A stretch of DNA of 9,261 bases, taken from assembly GCA_902773155.1 (NCBI GenBank), contig CACYDK010000170.1:1-9261 (forward strand), in the 5' to 3' direction. A program made the translations under genes and the position numbers. The stretch comes from an uncultured Ruminococcus sp. GTDB taxonomy: Bacteria > Bacillota > Clostridia > Oscillospirales > Acutalibacteraceae. The notes under the pieces are model-generated. The model saw nothing but the letters and a program-made list of their open reading frames with translations, had not been told where the DNA came from and did not search any database. Below are positions 5,149-9,261 of the stretch, in pieces. Every line of letters begins with the position of its first letter. The stretch's first letter is position 1.

Positions 5149-6345
5149 TTACTCCGACTCTCTGATCCTTCGGGCCTCAACATAAAAGCGCTTATCCTGG
5201 GCGTGTCCCATAGAGAAGGTTTTTCTCGGAAGAGAGCCGTCGGCGATGATTGCCGGGAAGAGCTCGGACTTCTTCATACCCTCAAAGATGAAGCCGAGGG
5301 TATTTTTCTTTCGGCAAAGCGAGCTTACGACGTTTGATCCGTGGATATAGTCGACCTTCACCTCCGGATGAGACTCAGTGTAGATATCGATATAATTCTG
5401 CAAGGTTCCGATGGGGAGCTTCGCGGTAGCCTTAATATTTATTCCGCCGTGAGCCCCTGAGGTCATATAATGGAAGCGTTGTATCTCATGTCCGCCATGT
5501 GCGTCGGTATAGTCGATAAAGCTCTGTATAAAGTCCTTTTCGTCGATATTGAACAGCACGCGGTAAATCGGCTCAAAAACTATGCTCTCGTCGTGAATAT
5601 TTACCACCTCTACAAGAGCGTATCGGGCTAGGGGATCCTTGCTCTGCTTATAGCACTCCTTGGCTGTAGCGAGAGAATGATTTCCGTCTCCTACCGCGAA
5701 AAGCAGCTCGCCGTTTTCCTTAAGAAGATCATCGAGGGCGTCCTGAACGGCCTTTATGTTGGCCTCGTCAAGAAGCCAGCCCTTGATATTTCCGCCGCCC
5801 TGCATAAGGTTAAAATTATAAGCGAGAGTGTAGTCATATTTTTTGTTCTTGAGCGGCTCAACCACTGTACGCTTGGGGTCGTCGATCAGCAGAAGGATGT
5901 GAGGGAGCTCCAAAAGAGCGTTCTCCCTGATTTTGACTCTCGGGGGAAGTCTGTCGATAACTGTAGCCTCGGTAGCCCTGATCGGAGACTTGCTATCCGA
6001 GCTGTAGTCGTATTCCTCAAGGTCGACGAGTCCGAGCACTCCGCGCCGGATGGTGTTGTTGGACTCGCGCTCGATGAGCATCATAGAGTTTTTGTACTCA
6101 ACAAAAACTTTTTTTTCGAGGTATTCGCGCATTGTAGAGTTGATTTTTTCGATTTTCTCGGAGTTATCGTCCGAAAGGTAAACCTCGGGAAGTATGATAT
6201 TCAGCGCGGAAGGAGAATCACCTACAAATCTCTTTACCTCTTCCCAGTATTCGGGCTCGGAGGTATACTGATCGCACGCCACGACAGCCCATTTTTCATA
6301 ACCGCCCTTCGGCAGAAGAATATCAGCGGGATAAAAATGCTTCAT
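5149..6345 (-). CDS. DUF1015 family protein
   Basis: A 398-residue soluble protein of full family length. Recognisable blocks are the VVACDQYTSEPEYW segment (21-34), the EATVIDRLPPRVKIREN segment (126-142), LLIDDP (152-157), the central GDGNHSLATAK (219-229) and the C-terminal LPRKTFSMGHAQ (372-383). The function of DUF1015 is not established. The DGNHSLA block resembles the DGHHR-type motif of ParB-fold proteins, some of which are small-molecule kinases such as free serine kinase, but that link is my inference. In other clostridia I recall these genes near serine biosynthesis genes; none are present here, where the partner is an exonuclease. GGAG (6357-6354) lies 8 bases from the ATG, so the start is well supported. 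Confidence 0.85.
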   Translation of the reverse strand: MKHFYPADILLPKGGYEKWAVVACDQYTSEPEYWEEVKRFVGDSPSALNIILPEVYLSDDNSEKIEKINSTMREYLEKKVFVEYKNSMMLIERESNNTIRRGVLGLVDLEEYDYSSDSKSPIRATEATVIDRLPPRVKIRENALLELPHILLLIDDPKRTVVEPLKNKKYDYTLAYNFNLMQGGGNIKGWLLDEANIKAVQDALDDLLKENGELLFAVGDGNHSLATAKECYKQSKDPLARYALVEVVNIHDESIVFEPIYRVLFNIDEKDFIQSFIDYTDAHGGHEIQRFHYMTSGAHGGINIKATAKLPIGTLQNYIDIYTESHPEVKVDYIHGSNVVSSLCRKKNTLGFIFEGMKKSELFPAIIADGSLPRKTFSMGHAQDKRFYVEARRIRESE

Positions 6346-6375
6346 AATACTCGCTCCATAAAATATACTTTTTTA

Positions 6376-6404
6376 AATATACCATAAATTCCTACATTTT
6401 ACAA
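6376..6404 (-). promoter_or_regulatory. Candidate promoter for the DUF1015-exonuclease operon
   Basis: On the minus strand TTGTAA (6404-6399) is followed after 17 bases by TATATT (6381-6376) carrying a TG extension one base upstream. The start of transcription would be near 6369, about 24 bases before the start codon. It lies downstream of the pts terminator, so the operon seems independent of the PTS genes. Confidence 0.52.
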
Positions 6405-6438
6405 TATGTTTCGACAACAAAAATGTTACTTGTTTCAT

Positions 6439-6479
6439 AAAGAAAATCGGGATGCGATCCGTAACGGATAACATCCCGA
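6439..6479 (-). terminator. Rho-independent terminator of the pts operon
   Basis: Minus strand hairpin: an 8-bp outer stem (6479-6472 with 6454-6447), a 2x2 internal loop, and a 5-bp inner ATCCG/CGGAT stem with a TAA loop, followed by TTTTCTTT (6446-6439). It lies 64 bases after the ptsI stop. The stretch in between (6480-6543) contains only weak AT-rich inverted repeats. Confidence 0.85.
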
Positions 6480-6543
6480 AAGCTAATTCTGAGTAAAGCT
6501 TTGCTTTTATCAAAGAAAACAAAGCGAGGCGTCGTCAGATTTG

Positions 6544-8244
6544 TTATACGACTGTGTCCAGATACGCGGTGACCTCGGACTCGGTTTTAAACGACATAAC
6601 CTTTTCGGCGATTTTGTCGGCCTCGGCCTTAGTCCATTTGGAGATCGCACTTCTGACCTTGAGCACAGAGGGAGCGGATACGCTGAACTCGGTCAGACCG
6701 AACGAAATCAAAAGCGGAATCATCTTCGGATTAGCCGCGGCTTCGCCGCACATTCCGACAGGTATACCCTTTTCTGTAGCGCAATTGATTATGCGCCTGA
6801 TCATCCGAAGCACGCTCGGCTGCAACGGAGAATAGAGATAAGATACGTCGCCGTTTCCGCGATCGGCGGCCATAGTGTAGCCCGTCAGGTCGTTTGTACC
6901 AATACTGAAGAAATCGGCCTCGTCCGCAAGCAGATCGGCGATAACGCCTGAGGCCGCGGTTTCGGTCATAACTCCTACCTTGATATTCTCGTCGAACTTG
7001 ATATCCGAGGCGCGAAGGTCGGCCTTTGCCTCCTCTACAAGCTCTTTACCGGCTCTTAGCTCCTCCACCGCAGTTATCAGCGGGAACATAATACGGATAT
7101 CGCCGAAGGCGCTTGCTCTGAGTATGGCCTTGATCTGTGACTTGAACATATCGCGGTTCTTTAAACAATAGCGGATAGCGCGGAAGCCCATAAACGGGTT
7201 TTCCTCTTTGGCGAGTCCGAGATACGGAATATCCTTATCTCCGCCGATATCGAGGGTACGTATAATAACCGGCTTGCCCTTCATTATGAGAGAAGCCTGC
7301 TTATATGCCTCAAACTGCTCGTCCTCGGTCGGAAGAGCGTTTCTGTCCATAAAAAGGAACTCGGTACGGAAAAGGCCTACGCCCTCGCCGTCGGCCGCCA
7401 TTGCCTTTGTCGCGTCCTTTGGAGTTCCGATATTGCAGAACAGCTCGTACTCCTCTCCGCTTGCCGATACGGTCGGCTTACCGCGAAGATTTTCCAGCTC
7501 GCGCTTTTCTCTTAAGAACGCCTCGCGCTTGGCGGTGTAATCCTCGATCACAGCGGCGTCGGGAGCGGTAATCACCTCGCCCTTAAAGCCGTCGACTATG
7601 ACCTGCTCCTCGCTGGAGAGAGAACTGAGAGCGCCAGGAACGCTCAAAACGGCCGGAATTTCAAGTGCGCGCGCAAGGATCGCGGAGTGTGAGGTCTGGC
7701 TTCCGGTCTCGGTAATTATTCCAACGATGTTTTCCTTATTGATACCGGCGGTCATCGAGGGGGTAAGCTCCTTGGTCACGATGACTGTTCCGGCGGGAGC
7801 GTCGCTGATTTTGATCTCCTGGATTCCAAGTAGGATGGAGATAAGTCCGTCTCTGATATCCTTGACATCGGTTGCTCTCTGCATAGTGAGCTCGTCGCCT
7901 GTAGCTGAGAACATATCGATAAACATCTTGCAAATCTGCTCAACGGCAGCCTCGGCGCACTGGTGGGCTTTGATAAGATTCTCGATCTCGCCGTTCATAA
8001 AGGGGTCGCGTACTATCGCGATGTGTCCCTCCATAATTAGGGCTTCCTTTTCGCCCGCCGACTTTCTTATGGCGTCGGCCTGCTCGAGGGTGTGCTCGCA
8101 GAATTTTTCCACGGCGTTGTGAAATCTTTCAAGCTCGGCGTCGACGTCGGCGATCTCCTTCGGGGTATATTCGAGCTTCTGCTCGACCACAACCATTACT
8201 CTTCCGATCCCGTAGCCGTCGGAAGCGCCTATACCTTTAAGCAT
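6544..8244 (-). CDS. ptsI: PTS Enzyme I (phosphoenolpyruvate-protein phosphotransferase)
   Basis: Enzyme I autophosphorylates from PEP and hands the phosphate to HPr, feeding all PTS sugar permeases from the cytoplasm. The 566-residue protein has the normal length of 565-575. The HPr-binding helical region is at about 25-140, and the phosphohistidine domain has His186 in QTSHSAILAR. The PEP-binding barrel shows LFRTEFLFM (291-299, Arg293), RTLDIGGDKD (329-338), NPFMGFRAIR (349-358), Glu428, GTNDLT (449-454, Asp452) and the active-site Cys499 in GMCGEAAANP. Small departures from consensus are TGYT for TQYT (454-457) and SPLQP for PLHP. I chose the ATG at 8244 because the family begins MLKGIxAS and AGAGG (8256-8252) lies 7 bases away; the adjacent ATG at 8247 is possible. 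The reading frame stays open upstream to 8337, but that extension crosses a hairpin and is not coding. Confidence 0.97.
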   Translation of the reverse strand: MLKGIGASDGYGIGRVMVVVEQKLEYTPKEIADVDAELERFHNAVEKFCEHTLEQADAIRKSAGEKEALIMEGHIAIVRDPFMNGEIENLIKAHQCAEAAVEQICKMFIDMFSATGDELTMQRATDVKDIRDGLISILLGIQEIKISDAPAGTVIVTKELTPSMTAGINKENIVGIITETGSQTSHSAILARALEIPAVLSVPGALSSLSSEEQVIVDGFKGEVITAPDAAVIEDYTAKREAFLREKRELENLRGKPTVSASGEEYELFCNIGTPKDATKAMAADGEGVGLFRTEFLFMDRNALPTEDEQFEAYKQASLIMKGKPVIIRTLDIGGDKDIPYLGLAKEENPFMGFRAIRYCLKNRDMFKSQIKAILRASAFGDIRIMFPLITAVEELRAGKELVEEAKADLRASDIKFDENIKVGVMTETAASGVIADLLADEADFFSIGTNDLTGYTMAADRGNGDVSYLYSPLQPSVLRMIRRIINCATEKGIPVGMCGEAAANPKMIPLLISFGLTEFSVSAPSVLKVRSAISKWTKAEADKIAEKVMSFKTESEVTAYLDTVV

Positions 8245-8273
8245 CATATCACCTCTTCTTTCTGAAAAATACA

Positions 8274-8329
8274 AAGCGGTAAGCGGGAGTAGAAAACAGT
8301 CAGTTTCTGAACAAAGCCGCTTACCGCTT
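8274..8329 (-). repeat. 13-bp perfect inverted repeat (hairpin) between ptsH and ptsI
   Basis: AAGCGGTAAGCGG (8274-8286) pairs exactly with CCGCTTACCGCTT (8317-8329) around a 30-base loop, which itself contains a short AGAAA/TTTCT inverted repeat. In the mRNA it begins 8 bases after the ptsH stop and ends about 18 bases before the ptsI ribosome site. It is followed by TGTATTTTT, so it may act as a partial terminator or as an mRNA processing or stability element that makes HPr more abundant than Enzyme I. Each arm contains an AAGCGG direct repeat, allowing a shifted pairing. Confidence 0.85.
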
Positions 8330-8337
8330 AGGCTCAA

Positions 8338-8601
8338 TTATTCGCCGAATCCGCTTTCGATAAGGGATACAGCCTCGGCCAAGGCCTCGTTCTCGTCAGC
8401 GCCGTTGCAAACGACCTCAACCTCATGGCCGCATTTGATGCAGGCGGCGATAATATTCATAAGGCTTTTGGCGTTAACGTCGTTGCCGTTGACCTTAAGA
8501 TTAATATCGCTCGAGTACTTGCCCATTGCAGTCGCGAACGCGGAGGCGGGTCTCATATGAAAGCCCTGAGCGTTAACGATTGTTACTTTTTTTGATACCA
8601 T
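8338..8601 (-). CDS. ptsH: HPr phosphocarrier protein
   Basis: An 87-residue protein of normal HPr length. The phosphate-accepting His15 lies in GFHMRPAS (13-20), exactly at the family position, with Arg17 and Pro18 beside it. Ser46 in NAKSLMNI (43-50) is the site for HPr kinase/phosphorylase in Gram-positive bacteria, so the protein probably also acts with CcpA in carbon catabolite repression (family knowledge). HPr carries phosphate from Enzyme I to EIIA domains in the cytoplasm. AAGGAG (8618-8613) lies 11 bases from the ATG, a slightly long spacing. It follows the EIIC gene by 35 bases with no clear promoter or terminator between, and precedes ptsI by 93 bases, so the three genes appear to form one operon. 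Confidence 0.97.
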   Translation of the reverse strand: MVSKKVTIVNAQGFHMRPASAFATAMGKYSSDINLKVNGNDVNAKSLMNIIAACIKCGHEVEVVCNGADENEALAEAVSLIESGFGE

Positions 8602-8636
8602 AGTTTTTGTTTCTCCTTAAAAATATTTACAGCTTA

Positions 8637-9261
8637 TTACGCTTTCTTTTTCTTTAACAGGATAGCGAGCAGGAGCATTCCCACTACGGAACCTATGATA
8701 AGAGCTAAGAAATACATAAGCGGATTTCCGATTGTCGGAAGTACGAAGATACCGCCGTGAGGAGCTCTGAGAGTACATCCAAACAGAGCGGAGAGAGCGC
8801 CGGCGCAGGCGGAGCCTACTACGCAGCTCGGAATAACCTGGAGCGGATGACCGGCAGCGTAAGGAATCGCGCCTTCAGTTACGAAGGAGAGACCCATAAT
8901 AAAGTTTACGGGACCGTTCTTTCTCTCGTCGGCAGACCATCTGTTGCGGAAGATAGTTGTCGAAAGAGCGATAGCGATCGGGGGTACCATACCGCCGATC
9001 ATAACGGCAGCCATGATCATAAATGAAGCGTATGTACCGCTGGAGAGCAAGCCTGCCGCGGTAACGTAAGCGGCCTTGTTGAAGGGACCGCCCATATCGA
9101 TCGCCATCATTCCGGCTAAGAGTGCGCATACGGGAATGATCAAGGAGGGATTCTTTGCCATAGCAGAGATACCGTCCTGCATACCCTTGTTGATTATACC
9201 CATTACGGGGTTAACGGCGCACATCATAACACCGACAATGCCTAATCCTACAAGCGGATAG
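8637..9261 (-). CDS. Fructose-family PTS permease EIIC domain, C-terminal part (runs off window)
   Basis: The frame is open to the window edge, with 207 residues visible after it enters as YPLVGLGIVG. The protein is very hydrophobic, with about five to six membrane segments. Conserved blocks of the fructose EIIC family are DMGGPFNKAAY (codons around 9105-9073), MVPPIAIALS (around 9000-8971), the TEGAIPYAAGHPLQVIPS loop (8881-8828) and the APHGGIF segment (about 8760-8740). Relatives mostly read AAADP where this one has AAGHP. EIIC forms the sugar channel and phosphorylates the sugar during entry with the EIIB domain. It ends with a short KKKKA cytoplasmic tail. EIIA and EIIB, whether fused upstream or separate, cannot be seen, so I give no fruA symbol. 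Substrate within the fructose/mannitol superfamily is not certain. Confidence 0.93.
   Translation of the reverse strand, partial: YPLVGLGIVGVMMCAVNPVMGIINKGMQDGISAMAKNPSLIIPVCALLAGMMAIDMGGPFNKAAYVTAAGLLSSGTYASFMIMAAVMIGGMVPPIAIALSTTIFRNRWSADERKNGPVNFIMGLSFVTEGAIPYAAGHPLQVIPSCVVGSACAGALSALFGCTLRAPHGGIFVLPTIGNPLMYFLALIIGSVVGMLLLAILLKKKKA

Noticed and set aside
5677..6387. Open frame of 236 codons on the plus strand opposite the DUF1015 gene
   Set aside because: It is antisense to a well-supported gene, lacks a ribosome binding site and looks like no known protein.
7598..8122. Open frame of 174 codons on the plus strand opposite ptsI
   Set aside because: It is antisense to the conserved phosphohistidine region of Enzyme I; its Ser/Ile-rich composition is a shadow of the real frame.
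8245..8337. Upstream extension of the ptsI reading frame by about 30 codons
   Set aside because: The added residues match no Enzyme I, the stretch is a 13-bp hairpin, and a good ribosome site lies next to the internal Met.
1..9261. CRISPR arrays, tRNA or rRNA genes, insertion sequences, prophage or toxin-antitoxin pairs
   Set aside because: No regularly spaced repeats, cloverleaf sequences, transposase motifs or paired small toxin genes were seen on either strand; the macro-domain protein has no adjacent partner resembling a DarT toxin.

Overview
The window reads as a stretch of ordinary chromosome from a Gram-positive, low-to-mid-GC anaerobe of the Firmicutes, most likely a clostridium of the gut type. 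This is inferred from strong AGGAG-type ribosome binding sites, sigma-A promoters with TATAAT boxes, an HPr carrying the Ser46 regulatory site, an ECF-type vitamin transporter subunit, a TIGR03905-like TSCPD protein and a macro-domain protein with a C-terminal helical tail. There are no insertion sequences, phage genes, tRNAs, rRNAs or CRISPR repeats. Coding density is high, and nearly every gene has a readable promoter, RBS or terminator.

Layout. (1) 1-1114, minus strand: the first codons of a TrkA-type potassium uptake regulator, preceded by a macro-domain/HTH-like fusion protein. (2) 1286-3316, plus strand: a sigma-A promoter, pyruvate kinase, and a translationally coupled shikimate-kinase-like P-loop kinase that lacks the usual shikimate-binding arginine. 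The unit ends in a perfect 10-bp hairpin that can serve both strands. (3) 3322-4337: an ECF transporter S component (minus) and a small five-cysteine TSCPD protein (plus) diverge from a 151-base intergenic region. That region holds two extended -10 promoters and an inverted AAACTGTC repeat. (4) 4360-6404, minus strand: a two-gene unit of a DUF1015 protein followed 3 bases later by a DEDDh 3'-5' exonuclease, with its own promoter. (5) 6439-9261, minus strand: the end of a fructose-type PTS operon, with the EIIC C-terminus (cut by the window edge), HPr (ptsH) and Enzyme I (ptsI), closed by a Rho-independent terminator. A 13-bp perfect inverted repeat lies between ptsH and ptsI.

Together the genes describe sugar uptake and lower glycolysis. 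Enzyme I and HPr pass phosphate from PEP to the sugar permease, and pyruvate kinase competes for the same PEP. The pyruvate kinase has the Glu that marks potassium-dependent enzymes, and a potassium-uptake gene lies nearby, but that proximity may be chance. I found no convincing undescribed multi-gene system. The items most worth a second look are the macro/HTH-like fusion, the atypical kinase coupled to pyk, the hairpin between ptsH and ptsI, and the unexplained DUF1015-exonuclease pair.
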